Of a DNA stretch of 64,000 bases, positions 17,992 through 26,666 are shown piece after piece; the first letter of the stretch is position 1; each line of letters opens with the position of its first letter. Origin of the DNA: Nitrospinota bacterium (lineage in GTDB: Bacteria > Nitrospinota_A > UBA7883 > JACRGQ01). The translations under genes and the position numbers were made by a program. The DNA lies in contig JACRGQ010000003.1 of the NCBI GenBank assembly GCA_016217735.1, positions 25,564 to 89,563 on the forward strand, given 5' to 3'. Under the pieces are notes generated by a model. It worked only from the letters and a program-made list of their open reading frames with translations. It had not been told where the DNA came from and did not search any database.

Positions 17992-19629
17992 ATGACAGAA
18001 CAAATCAAATCCATCATCAAAGACATTCGTATCGACAACGAAACGGAGACGGAGCGCGCGCTGGAGGCGGCGGCCAGGCTGACCGGCCTGAGCGACGCGG
18101 AAAAGACGGAGCTGGCGGCGGGCCTCTCGGCCCTCTTCTACCACGATCTCCACGGCAAGACGGGCCTTATACGGCTGGCCAGCCAAGCCGAGGACGTGAT
18201 CGCCTCGCTCGGCACGGCGGTCATCCCGTTCCTGATAGGCGAAATGACCCAGGCCGACGCCGAATCGGCCGCGCATTTCGGCCGGGTGATCGCCCGCAGC
18301 AAGGCGGCGGCGGTGAAGCCCATGCTGGAGGCGATCAACAAAAACCGCGCCGACGATTACGCCTTCCTGAACCTCATCTCCACCATCTCCTGCTTCAAGG
18401 ATCCGGCCGCGCTGGAGGCGATGCCGGAAATACTGGTGGCCTCAAAGGCGAAAAATGAGCGGCTCCGGGCCGAAGCGCTTTACGCCGCCGGCCGCCTGGT
18501 CCGGAACCTCGGCTCGGACCGGTTCGATGATACTTTGCGGCTCAAAATGTTCGACACCTGTTTTGAAGCTTTGAAGGACAAGATGCCCTTGGTGCGGCGC
18601 AACGCCGTCGCCTCGCTGGGGAAAATCGCTGAAAAAGGGATGCTGACGGCGGAACAGGAACGAAAAGTCCGGGAAAAATTCAGGGGGCTGCTCGGCATTG
18701 ACGGCGCGCACAACTGGGACAGCGCCTATATCGTACAGCAACAGGCCCAGCAGTACCTCAAGTTCCTGAAAGAGGGCGACAGCGCCCAAAGCCGCTATCA
18801 CCAGACCTTCAGGATACTGGAAAAAAGGGAACTGTGCCCCGACACCTACTACTACTCCATCGACGCCCCGCTGATCGCCCGCAAGCTCGTGGCCGGCCAG
18901 TTCATCATCATCCGCCCCAACGAGCACGGCGAGCGGATTCCGCTCTCCATCGCCGGGTGGGACGCCGAAAAGGGCACCATCAACGTCATCATCATGTCCG
19001 CCGGGCGCAGCTCGCGCGAGATCAACATGATGAACGTGGGCGACCGGCTGGCCGACGTGGTTGGCCCGCTGGGCCAGCACAGCCATGTGAAAAAACACGA
19101 CGGCGTCTGCGTGGTCATCGGCGGCGGCTACGGCACCGGCGCGGTGCTGCCGACCGCCCGCGCGCTGAAAAAGGCCGGCAACAAGGTGTACGGCATCGTG
19201 GGCGCGCGCAACGAGAAGCTGCTCATCATGGAAGACGAGCTGAAGCAGGCGTGCGACGAGGTGCTGGTCACCACCAACGACGGCACCAAGGGGATACAGG
19301 GCTTCGTCACCCACGCCATGGAAGCGATTTTGAAACGGGGGGAGAAGATTTCCCACGTGCTGGCCATCGGCCCGGTGCCGATGATGATGGCCGTGGCGAA
19401 CATGACCAAGCCGCTCGGCATCGAGACCTTCGTCTCCCTCAACGCCATCATGGTGGACGGCACCGGCATGTGCGGCGCCTGCCGCGTCTCGGTGGGGGGC
19501 AAAACGAGATTCGCCTGCTTCCACGGCCCGGATTTCAACGGCCACGAAGTGGACTTCGACCAGCTCATGAAACGGCAAAAAATGTTCGTCGGAAAAGAAA
19601 AACTGGCCCTTGAGGCGATGGGGAAATAA
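17992..19629 (+). CDS. nfnA: HEAT-repeat/ferredoxin-NADP reductase (NfnA-like) fusion
   Basis: The C-terminal 280 residues match the small subunit of NADH-dependent ferredoxin:NADP oxidoreductase (NfnA; also annotated SudB or PyrK-like). They contain the FAD motif RIPLSIA, the NAD-binding GGGYGTGAVLP and the iron-sulfur ligands DGTGMCGACR and FACFHGPDF, giving the Asp plus three Cys pattern of NfnA. The N-terminal 265 residues are not part of that family. They form paired helices such as PFLIGEMTQADAESAAHFGR and RRNAVASLGKIAEKG, typical of HEAT repeats. The whole is 545 residues against about 280 for a usual NfnA. The partner gene follows 13 bases later. Electron bifurcation is known for NfnAB of Thermotoga and clostridia; here it is inferred. 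Confidence 0.8.
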   Translation: MTEQIKSIIKDIRIDNETETERALEAAARLTGLSDAEKTELAAGLSALFYHDLHGKTGLIRLASQAEDVIASLGTAVIPFLIGEMTQADAESAAHFGRVIARSKAAAVKPMLEAINKNRADDYAFLNLISTISCFKDPAALEAMPEILVASKAKNERLRAEALYAAGRLVRNLGSDRFDDTLRLKMFDTCFEALKDKMPLVRRNAVASLGKIAEKGMLTAEQERKVREKFRGLLGIDGAHNWDSAYIVQQQAQQYLKFLKEGDSAQSRYHQTFRILEKRELCPDTYYYSIDAPLIARKLVAGQFIIIRPNEHGERIPLSIAGWDAEKGTINVIIMSAGRSSREINMMNVGDRLADVVGPLGQHSHVKKHDGVCVVIGGGYGTGAVLPTARALKKAGNKVYGIVGARNEKLLIMEDELKQACDEVLVTTNDGTKGIQGFVTHAMEAILKRGEKISHVLAIGPVPMMMAVANMTKPLGIETFVSLNAIMVDGTGMCGACRVSVGGKTRFACFHGPDFNGHEVDFDQLMKRQKMFVGKEKLALEAMGK

Positions 19630-19642
19630 GGGAGACACGACC

Positions 19643-21124
19643 ATGGCAGATTTAAGTTCAAAAGAAAGAATGGCGATTCCGTTTGTCCATATGCCGCTGA
19701 ACCCCGGCGAAAAGCGGATACATAATTTTGACGAGGTTCCCATCGGCTACACCGCCGAACAGGCGATGCAGGAGGCCAGGCGTTGCATCCAGTGCAAAAA
19801 GCCGGGCTGCATCGGCGGCTGCCCGGTCGGCATCAACATCCCGGCCTTCCTCGAACTGATCGAAGAAGGCAAGTTCGCGGAGGCGGCCAAGAAGATACGC
19901 GAGACCAACTTCCTCCCGGCCGCCTGCGGCCGCGTCTGCCCGCAGGACAAGCAGTGCCAGGCCGTCTGCGTGGTGGGCAAAAAAACCGACCCGGTCGGCA
20001 TCGGCAACCTCGAACGTTTCGCCGCCGACTGGGAACGGACCCACGGCACATTCACCGCGCCGGTCATCCCGGCCCCCACCGGCAAGCGGGTGGCGGTCAT
20101 CGGCTCCGGCCCGGCCGGCCTCACCGCCGCCTACGAGCTTCGCATGCGCGGCCACGAGGTGGTGGTATTCGAAGCCTTCCACCGCGGCGGCGGCGTGATG
20201 GTCTACGGCATTCCGCGCTTCCGCCTGCCGCTTGAGATCATCGACCAGGACATCAGGATGCTCGAAAACATGGGCGTGCAGTTCGTCTACGACATGATCA
20301 TCGGCAACGTGCTTTCGCTGGACGACCTGCTGATAGCCGAGAAGTTCGACGCGCTCTTTATCGGCACCGGCGCCGGCCTCCCCAAGATGCTCGGCATCCC
20401 CGGCGAGAACAGCAACGGCGTCTACAGCGCCAACGAATATCTCACCCGCATCTACCTGATGCAGGCAAACGATTTCCCCCGCTACGTCACCCCGATAGAG
20501 CAGGGCAAGCGCGTGGGAGTCATCGGCGCGGGCAACACCGCGATGGATACGCTCCGCACCGCCAAGCGGATGGGCAGCGAGGTGACCTGCTATTACCGCC
20601 GCACCCGCGACGAGGCCCCGGCCCGCACCGAGGAGGTGGAGCACGCCGAGCAGGAGTTCCTCAACTGGAAGTGGCTGCACAACCCGGTCGAGATCATCGC
20701 CGACGCGAATAACAACGTAAAGGCCATCAAGTGCGAAAAGATGAAGCTCTCCGACCCCGATTCGTCCGGCCGCCGCAAGCCGATCGGCACCGGCGAATTC
20801 GTCACCGACGAAATCGACACCATCGTCTTCTCGCTCGGCTGCGACGTGAACCCGATCATCCCGGCCACCGACAAGGAGATACGGATCAACAAGTGGGGCA
20901 TCGTGATGGTGGACAGGGATACCAACATGACCACCAAGGAAAAAGTCTTCGCCGGCGGCGACGTGGTCACCGGCGGCTCCACCGTCATCCTGGCGATGGG
21001 TCAGGCCAAGACCGCCGCCCTGAATATGCACAAGTACCTTATGGGCGAAATCAGGTGGGATACCGGCAAAATCCCGACCGATCCCAACGCCCCCGGCATC
21101 GTATGGGAAGGAAAAACCAAGTAA
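19643..21124 (+). CDS. nfnB: NfnB/GltA-type NADPH-dependent flavoprotein
   Basis: This 493-residue protein is the large-subunit partner, related to glutamate synthase small subunit. The N-terminal double [4Fe-4S] region has CIQCKKPGCIGGCPVG and CGRVCPQDKQCQAVC. The FAD site is VIGSGPAGLTAAYEL and the NADPH site VIGAGNTAMD, with the late AGGDVVTGGSTVILAMGQAK FAD contact. A stand-alone GltD role is unlikely because the adjacent gene is NfnA-like and no GltB is present. GGGAGA precedes the ATG at 19643. A strong terminator ends the pair. Confidence 0.88.
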   Translation: MADLSSKERMAIPFVHMPLNPGEKRIHNFDEVPIGYTAEQAMQEARRCIQCKKPGCIGGCPVGINIPAFLELIEEGKFAEAAKKIRETNFLPAACGRVCPQDKQCQAVCVVGKKTDPVGIGNLERFAADWERTHGTFTAPVIPAPTGKRVAVIGSGPAGLTAAYELRMRGHEVVVFEAFHRGGGVMVYGIPRFRLPLEIIDQDIRMLENMGVQFVYDMIIGNVLSLDDLLIAEKFDALFIGTGAGLPKMLGIPGENSNGVYSANEYLTRIYLMQANDFPRYVTPIEQGKRVGVIGAGNTAMDTLRTAKRMGSEVTCYYRRTRDEAPARTEEVEHAEQEFLNWKWLHNPVEIIADANNNVKAIKCEKMKLSDPDSSGRRKPIGTGEFVTDEIDTIVFSLGCDVNPIIPATDKEIRINKWGIVMVDRDTNMTTKEKVFAGGDVVTGGSTVILAMGQAKTAALNMHKYLMGEIRWDTGKIPTDPNAPGIVWEGKTK

Positions 21125-21154
21125 GCCGCGCCCGCCGTTCACCGCATACCAACC

Positions 21155-21185
21155 CCCGGCGCCACAATGGCGCCGGGTTTTTTTT
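21155..21185 (+). terminator. Rho-independent terminator after nfnAB
   Basis: A perfect ten-base stem CCCGGCGCCA/TGGCGCCGGG with loop CAA is followed directly by eight T residues, 30 bases after the nfnB stop. Confidence 0.9.
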
Positions 21186-21206
21186 ATTTCTTTACCCGCC
21201 ACCCCG

Positions 21207-21223
21207 CCCCCCCCCCCCCCCCC
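21207..21223. repeat. Homopolymer tract of 17 C
   Basis: Seventeen consecutive C residues lie about 50 bases upstream of the radical-SAM start codon, between the nfnAB terminator and that gene. A tract of this length is prone to slippage in the cell and in sequencing. Confidence 0.8.
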
Positions 21224-21273
21224 GCGGACATCCCGCCTTTCATCGGCATAAAGAATCGCGTAATATTGCCGAT

Positions 21274-22848
21274 ATGACGGATACCGTGCAAACCGCAAAA
21301 TCAACTTCGCTGCTGGACTTCAAGCCCGGCGAAAAAAAACCGCTGCTGGCCCTTATCGCGCTCTACAGCTTCGAGTCGCTCGGCATCCGCTATGTCGCAG
21401 CTTCGGTGCGCGAGGCCGGTTTTGAGGTGACGGAAATTTTCTTCGAGGATTTCAAGCGCAACGAATTCCAATATCCAAAGCCGGACGATCTCGGCTCCCT
21501 CATCAGCCTTCTGCGCGAAAAAGGGGTGGACATCGTCGGAATATCGCTCCGCTCCTCCTATGCAAAACTGGCCGAGATCGTCACGCGCGAAATCCACGCG
21601 CGGCTGGCCCTGCCGGTAATTTGGGGGTCCACGCATCCGACCATCATGCCGGACCAGAGCATCGGCATCTGCGACGCGCTCTGCCGCGGCGAGGGAGAGG
21701 CGCCGATGGCGGAGCTGATGCGCCGCCTGCACGCCGGGAAAGACATTTCAACCGTTCCCGGCTTCTGGTTCCGGAAGGCTGGCGGCGCGGTTATCAAAAA
21801 TGAAATCGGCGCCTACGTTGACCTTGACGCGATACCCGACCCGGATTTCGGCGCGCCGGGCAAGCATTACAGCAAGGACGGCGTCTGGCGCGAAGGGGAT
21901 CCCCAAAAAAACGAGGGGGCCTTCATCGCCATATCGTCGCGCGGCTGCCCGCACTGCTGCACGTTTTGCACCAATACTTTCTTCCTGAAGGCGAACCCGA
22001 AATATCTCCGCATCCGGAGCGTCGACCGGATCATCGCCGAGATCAAGCGGGCGCGCGAAGTAATGCCCGACATCAAGCGGGTAAAGTTCTACGACGACCT
22101 TTTCGCCACCAATAAAAAGTGGACCGACGAGTTTGTGGGTAAATACCGCCGCGAGGTGGGGCTTCCCTTCGACGCGCTGCTGAACCCGCAGCACGTCACC
22201 GAAACGCTGCTGGAAAAACTCAAGCGCGCCGGCATGACGCTGGTGGAGATGGGGATACAGAACGGCAGCGAACGGGTATCCAACGAAATCTACGACCGCC
22301 GCCTCGGCAACGACAAGCTCCGCAATGCCGTGCGCATCCTGCACGAAAGCGGGCTGCGGGTACACTACGACCTCATCATCGACAACCCGCTGGAGACCAC
22401 GCAAGACAAGCGGGACTGCTTCGAGTTCATGCTGGACATCCCCCGCCCCTACTCGCTCTTCATCCTTTCGCTCACCCACTTTCCCGGCACCCCGCTCACC
22501 GAGCGGCTGCTCGCCGAGGGCAGGATAACGAAGGATCAGGTGGAGGGATACACCGACAAATCGCTCTTCCAGTGGGAAGTGAGCCTCACGCATGAGCGCC
22601 CGGCCGAAGACAAGTTCTGGCTGGCGCTGCTGTCGCTGCTCACGAAGGACTTTGTGCCGAAGGGGCTGATCCGCTGGTTTTCACGCCGCGCGTTCCTGAT
22701 GCGGCATCCCGCGCCGTTGGTGGCCTTCGCATGGCTGGTGAACGTCTTCAAGCTGGCGGGGCTGGCCGTGACGATGTACCGCGAGGGATCGCTCACCTGG
22801 CAGATGGTGCGCCGCCACGCCAACATCCGGCGCCTCGCCGTCAAGTAA
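21274..22848 (+). CDS. B12-binding-domain radical SAM protein
   Basis: This 524-residue enzyme has an N-terminal cobalamin-binding-like Rossmann domain (ALYSFESLGIRYVAASVREA, DIVGISLRSSY, VIWGSTHPTIMPDQ). The usual DxHxxG histidine is not evident. A radical-SAM domain follows with CPHCCTFC, the CxxxCxxC cluster motif, then KFYDDLFATNKKW and VEMGIQNGSERV. The C-terminal 100 residues are helical and partly hydrophobic (FAWLVNVFKLAGLAVTMYRE), suggesting membrane association. Relatives methylate or rearrange lipids, hopanoids, phosphonates or tetrapyrroles; the substrate is not evident. It is followed 53 bases later by a membrane glycosyltransferase, so a lipid substrate is plausible. Confidence 0.82.
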   Translation: MTDTVQTAKSTSLLDFKPGEKKPLLALIALYSFESLGIRYVAASVREAGFEVTEIFFEDFKRNEFQYPKPDDLGSLISLLREKGVDIVGISLRSSYAKLAEIVTREIHARLALPVIWGSTHPTIMPDQSIGICDALCRGEGEAPMAELMRRLHAGKDISTVPGFWFRKAGGAVIKNEIGAYVDLDAIPDPDFGAPGKHYSKDGVWREGDPQKNEGAFIAISSRGCPHCCTFCTNTFFLKANPKYLRIRSVDRIIAEIKRAREVMPDIKRVKFYDDLFATNKKWTDEFVGKYRREVGLPFDALLNPQHVTETLLEKLKRAGMTLVEMGIQNGSERVSNEIYDRRLGNDKLRNAVRILHESGLRVHYDLIIDNPLETTQDKRDCFEFMLDIPRPYSLFILSLTHFPGTPLTERLLAEGRITKDQVEGYTDKSLFQWEVSLTHERPAEDKFWLALLSLLTKDFVPKGLIRWFSRRAFLMRHPAPLVAFAWLVNVFKLAGLAVTMYREGSLTWQMVRRHANIRRLAVK

Positions 22849-22901
22849 CATCCCCAAATTCGCCCGCCGCCCCGCCGCGCGGGTGTGGTAGCATTTTCGC
22901 C

Positions 22902-25124
22902 ATGATCAAGGAAACCTCGCGGGAGCACGTCAACTTCGGCGGCGCGCGCTCCCTGCCGGACAAATCCGGGTTCGGCCTCATGTTAATCATCCTGTTCGGT
23001 CTCGCCATGCGGCTGTACGGGCTCGGCTTCCAGGATATCCGGTACGACGAAGCGGCGGCCTATCTGACCGGCACCGCCGCCCCCGCCCCGCTCAACCCGT
23101 CGCTCCACGGCGGCCACCCTCCCCTGTATTACCAGGTCATTTACTTCTGGACGCGCCTGCACGAGTCGGTCTGGTTTGCCCGCCTGTTCGAGGCGCTCTG
23201 CGGCACCGCCGTGATCGCCGCCGTCCACGCGCTGGCGATGCGGGCGGCCGGACGCAAGGCGGCGCTGTTCGCTGCATTCGTGCAGGCGGCTTCGCCGTTC
23301 GCCATCTTCCATTCGCGCGAAGCGGGTACCGATGCCTTCGCGCAGTTGCTGGTTGTCATCGCCCTGCTGGCGCTGGAACGCTACATGGACACCGGCCATA
23401 CCCGCGCCGCGCTCGCCGCGCTTACCGCGCAACTGCTGGCGGTTTTCACCACCTACGCGGCGTTGCCGCTGATACCGGCCATGTTGATCGCCGTTTATGT
23501 CAGGCGCAACAACCAACCCGGACTCTGGGGGGAGTGGCTGGCGCTGCAAGGGCTTTTCCTGGCGCCGGCGGCGGTGTGGCTTTATGCCGTGTTTGAAAGC
23601 CAGCTCATCACGGCCATTGACGGCTTGGGCCTCTGGTCATCCGCTCCCGGCCCGCATGCAATATTTGTTTTCATCAATACGCTGGTGTACGGCTACTTCA
23701 CGCAAAACATCCCCGCGTGGCTGCCGACGTTGCCGCTCATCGTGCTGGCCGCGGCCGGAATGGCTGATGCCGCGGGGCGGCGGGTGGCCATTTACTTTTT
23801 CCTGCCCCTGCTCCTGCTGGCCGTCGGCATGAACGGCGAGATAGTACCGCGCCACCTGCTGGCATTCACCCCCGTTCTCGCCGCCCTGGCGGGGGCCGGT
23901 TTCGCCGTTCTCAACTTCACCCCCCTTCGCGCCGCCACCGCCGTATGGGTGGCGGCGGGACTCTGCGCCGGCGCGGCCGGCTACTACGCCAACGACCGCC
24001 ATGCCGCCGCTCCGGATGCCGTCCGCAAGGAATTTTCCCGCGCCGCCGATTATCTTGACCGGCGGTTGAAGGCCGGGGAAACGCTGTACCACGCCAGCCA
24101 GAACTCCACCGCGCCGATGGCCGCCCTCCGCCCCGGCCGTTGGCGGCACCAGTGGCTTGCGGCCGGCGGCCAAGCGCCAGCCGGCGGCGATATGGGCATA
24201 GACATGATAACCGCGCAACCGTACGGCGGCGGCCCGGCGTTGCCGGCCTGGGTTCTCTACACCCCCGGAGACGCGCCCCCATACCACGGCACGGAAGCCG
24301 CGGCGTTGCGCCACCGTATCGAGCGTTCCGCCGCGCCCGCGGAAGCGGCACGTTTCGGCGACATCATCCTTATCCGCTATATCCCATACGAAACCGGCCG
24401 GTTGGACATGCTGGAAGGGGAAAGCGGCGGCATGCGGCTTTTCACCGACCGCGACACGGGCGAAGAGTTCCCCGCGAACTACCAAACGCTCCGTTCCGCC
24501 TTTGCGGGAACGCTCCTCCGCCTGTCGCCCGATGGCGCGCTGGAAATCACCACCGCTTATCCCGAGGCGGCGCTGGCGCTCACGGTCGTGGGAGGCTATC
24601 CGTTGCTCCCCGCCGCCGGAACCGGCGAGGAATTTACCCCCGCGCCGGACGGTTATATGAACGGTTTTTGCCTCAAGGCTGCGGTATCGCCGGAGCGCGC
24701 CGCCACGCTTACGCTGACCACCGATGCTCCCACCGGCGATTACCGCCTTTTCGCCCGCGTCCTGCACGGCGGGCAAAAGGCGGCGCTTCAGGCATTCGTT
24801 GCACGGCGAAGCGTGACGGCACAACCGGTCATCCCCCCCGCTTCCCAAACCGGCTGGGAATGGGTAAACCTCGGAACCGTGTCTTACGACGGCTTCAATC
24901 CATTTTCCATCCGGGCCACCGCCATGGACGGCCAACCGGCGGAGGCCGCGGTGCAATCGTTTTTCCTGATACCGGCCGAGGGAGGGAGGCTGTACCGCAA
25001 AACCTTTGTCCTGCATAAAGGGGGGCAGTTCCGCTTCGACGCCCCGCCGCGCGGCCTGCCGCTAACGGCATTCGTGACCGACGATGCCCGCGGAGAGACG
25101 CTCGCGGCGGCGCTTGCCCGCTGA
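22902..25124 (+). CDS. GT39/ArnT-family membrane glycosyltransferase
   Basis: This 740-residue inner-membrane protein starts with a transmembrane helix and then RYDEAAAYL, the acidic-pair loop typical of the PMT/ArnT/GT39 superfamily, followed by GGHPPLYYQVIYFW. About ten to twelve hydrophobic helices run to residue 365, including LLLAVGMNGEIVPRHLLAFTP. The remaining 370 residues are soluble and extracytoplasmic, with two beta-rich parts. Such enzymes transfer a sugar from a polyprenyl-phosphate carrier to lipid A, protein or glycan; the acceptor is unknown. The ATG at 22902 gives MIKETSREHVNFGG and has no clear ribosome site. Confidence 0.75.
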   Translation: MIKETSREHVNFGGARSLPDKSGFGLMLIILFGLAMRLYGLGFQDIRYDEAAAYLTGTAAPAPLNPSLHGGHPPLYYQVIYFWTRLHESVWFARLFEALCGTAVIAAVHALAMRAAGRKAALFAAFVQAASPFAIFHSREAGTDAFAQLLVVIALLALERYMDTGHTRAALAALTAQLLAVFTTYAALPLIPAMLIAVYVRRNNQPGLWGEWLALQGLFLAPAAVWLYAVFESQLITAIDGLGLWSSAPGPHAIFVFINTLVYGYFTQNIPAWLPTLPLIVLAAAGMADAAGRRVAIYFFLPLLLLAVGMNGEIVPRHLLAFTPVLAALAGAGFAVLNFTPLRAATAVWVAAGLCAGAAGYYANDRHAAAPDAVRKEFSRAADYLDRRLKAGETLYHASQNSTAPMAALRPGRWRHQWLAAGGQAPAGGDMGIDMITAQPYGGGPALPAWVLYTPGDAPPYHGTEAAALRHRIERSAAPAEAARFGDIILIRYIPYETGRLDMLEGESGGMRLFTDRDTGEEFPANYQTLRSAFAGTLLRLSPDGALEITTAYPEAALALTVVGGYPLLPAAGTGEEFTPAPDGYMNGFCLKAAVSPERAATLTLTTDAPTGDYRLFARVLHGGQKAALQAFVARRSVTAQPVIPPASQTGWEWVNLGTVSYDGFNPFSIRATAMDGQPAEAAVQSFFLIPAEGGRLYRKTFVLHKGGQFRFDAPPRGLPLTAFVTDDARGETLAAALAR

Positions 25125-25188
25125 ACCCCCTTCCGGACAAGGAAAAAAGCTGGTTATCGGCGGCGGCGGAGAGGTAAACTAGGGCGCT

Positions 25189-25914
25189 ATGAAACGGATG
25201 ATTGCCGCCGCGGCGGCCTGCCTGCTGATCGGCGCCTGCGCCACGGATGAGCACAAGCAGGAAATGGAAAATTTCAACGACGGAAATTCCTTTTTCGCCA
25301 AGGAGAAGTTCGATCCCAGCCAGAAGTCCTATCAACGGTTGCTGGACGAAGCGCCGGACAGCCCCTTCCGCATCCACGCGCTGCTCGGCTCGGCCGATGC
25401 ATACTACCTGCAAAAAGAATACATCGCTTCCGCGCCCATCTACGCCCGTTTCGTGGAGCTCTATCCGCAGGACGAGTTCACCCCGCAGGCGCTCTTTTAC
25501 GAGGGGATGAGCTATTACCAGGACATGGTGTCGCTGAAAAGGGATCAGACCAACGCCGAAAAGGCGCTTGGGATTTTTGAGGAGTTCGTCCGGAAATACC
25601 CGATGCACTTCGCCACGCCGTTCGCCCTCGATAAAATTTCCGCCCTTAACGACCGCCTGGCGGAAAAGGAGTTTGAGGTGGCGCGTTTTTATTTCAACAC
25701 GACCGCCTACATCTCCTGCATAGGCCGGGTGGACCGCATGCTGGAAAAATGGCCCGCCACCCGCTTCAAGGCGGATGCGCTCCTGCTAAAAGGAAAATCA
25801 TATCTTGCCGAGGAAGCGTTCGATAAAGGCAAGACCGTGCTGCGCCAGGTGGCGGCGGATTTTGCCGGCACCGGCGCCGGCAAAGAGGCCGCCGCGCTCC
25901 TTGCCAAGCCCTGA
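25189..25914 (+). CDS. bamD: Outer-membrane assembly lipoprotein BamD
   Basis: The 241-residue product has a lipoprotein signal (MKRMIAAAAACLLIGAC, lipobox LIGAC with C17) and five TPR-like repeats, including NDGNSFFAKEKFDPSQKSYQ, HALLGSADAYYLQKEY and the BamD-like pattern FEEFVRKYPMHFATPFALDK. BamD works with BamA to insert beta-barrel proteins in the outer membrane and is tethered on its periplasmic face. It sits 64 bases after the glycosyltransferase gene, with no apparent functional tie. Confidence 0.82.
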   Translation: MKRMIAAAAACLLIGACATDEHKQEMENFNDGNSFFAKEKFDPSQKSYQRLLDEAPDSPFRIHALLGSADAYYLQKEYIASAPIYARFVELYPQDEFTPQALFYEGMSYYQDMVSLKRDQTNAEKALGIFEEFVRKYPMHFATPFALDKISALNDRLAEKEFEVARFYFNTTAYISCIGRVDRMLEKWPATRFKADALLLKGKSYLAEEAFDKGKTVLRQVAADFAGTGAGKEAAALLAKP

Positions 25915-25977
25915 GCGGAAAACACAGATCACTGTCAATTTTTGAAGATCGGCGTTACAATAAGCCAGAGGTGAAAT

Positions 25978-26160
25978 ATGCCCGTAAGTGGAGTGAGTAG
26001 CAGCCCGGCGCCGAAAATAGAGCCGGCGACCAAGAGTGCGGCAAGGGAAAGCCAGTCCGCGGAGATCAACAAATCAAAAATCCGCGCGAAGGAGAGCCTT
26101 AACAGCAACGCCAACCGGCAACTGTCCGAGATAGGCACCAACGTCAACATCGCGGTGTGA
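25978..26160 (+). CDS. 60-residue hypothetical protein
   Basis: A short, polar, Ser/Ala/Lys-rich protein (MPVSGVSSSPAPKIEPATKS to LSEIGTNVNIAV) with AGAGGTG placed five to eight bases before the ATG. It has no signal peptide or membrane segment and one predicted helix (RESQSAEINKSKIRAKESLN). I do not recognise a family. The good ribosome site and an unremarkable codon pattern support translation. It lies 63 bases after bamD in the same direction. Confidence 0.5.
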   Translation: MPVSGVSSSPAPKIEPATKSAARESQSAEINKSKIRAKESLNSNANRQLSEIGTNVNIAV

Positions 26161-26230
26161 CGCCGGTTCTTCCGAACACGGCCCCCGGCCGAAAAACTTC
26201 AGCCCGCGTTATCCGCCGAAGAGGGCGGGT

Positions 26231-26575
26231 TCAGCCATCGATACAGTCGGGCGGTTTCGGCAACCCGGCGATGCGGGTTCCCTGCTTGGCGGGGCCGAGC
26301 GGAAAAAGCTGATACAGATGTTGGCGGCTCGCCTTTGCGGAACCGTACTTCTTTTCCAGTTCCTTCATCAGTATTTTCACCATCGGCGAGATGGCGTACT
26401 CGCGGTAGAACCAGCGGAGAAAAAGGATGATCTCCCAGTGCGGGCCGGTCAGTTCGCCCAGCCCCTCCGCCTTCGCCAGAAAACGGGCAACATCGTCGTT
26501 CCATTGATTAAGGTCGAGCAGGTACCCCTCGGCGGTCGTTTCGTATTTCACTCCGTTCAGCTCAAAATACGGCAT
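26231..26575 (-). CDS. tusE: TusE/DsrC family sulfur-relay protein
   Basis: The 114-residue protein matches TusE/DsrC throughout: EGYLLDLNQWNDDVARFLA, HWEIILFLRWFYREY and HLYQLFPLGPAKQ. The C-terminal arm reads GTRIAGLPKPPDCIDG. DsrC of dissimilatory sulfur metabolism has two arm cysteines; here the first position is Thr, as in TusE (KQATKIAG), and only the near-terminal Cys remains. It should therefore carry persulfide sulfur, classically toward 2-thiouridine of tRNA. Two residues (DG) extend past the usual end. No other tus or dsr gene is in the window. An AGGAGG-like site precedes the ATG. Confidence 0.85.
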   Translation of the reverse strand: MPYFELNGVKYETTAEGYLLDLNQWNDDVARFLAKAEGLGELTGPHWEIILFLRWFYREYAISPMVKILMKELEKKYGSAKASRQHLYQLFPLGPAKQGTRIAGLPKPPDCIDG

Positions 26576-26666
26576 GGCCCTTCCTCCTTATGGTTGGTGT
26601 CCAAATCATTATACGCCCGAACGGCCGGTCAAGCCGCGTTTTTGATGCCCCGCGGACGGCGCCGCT

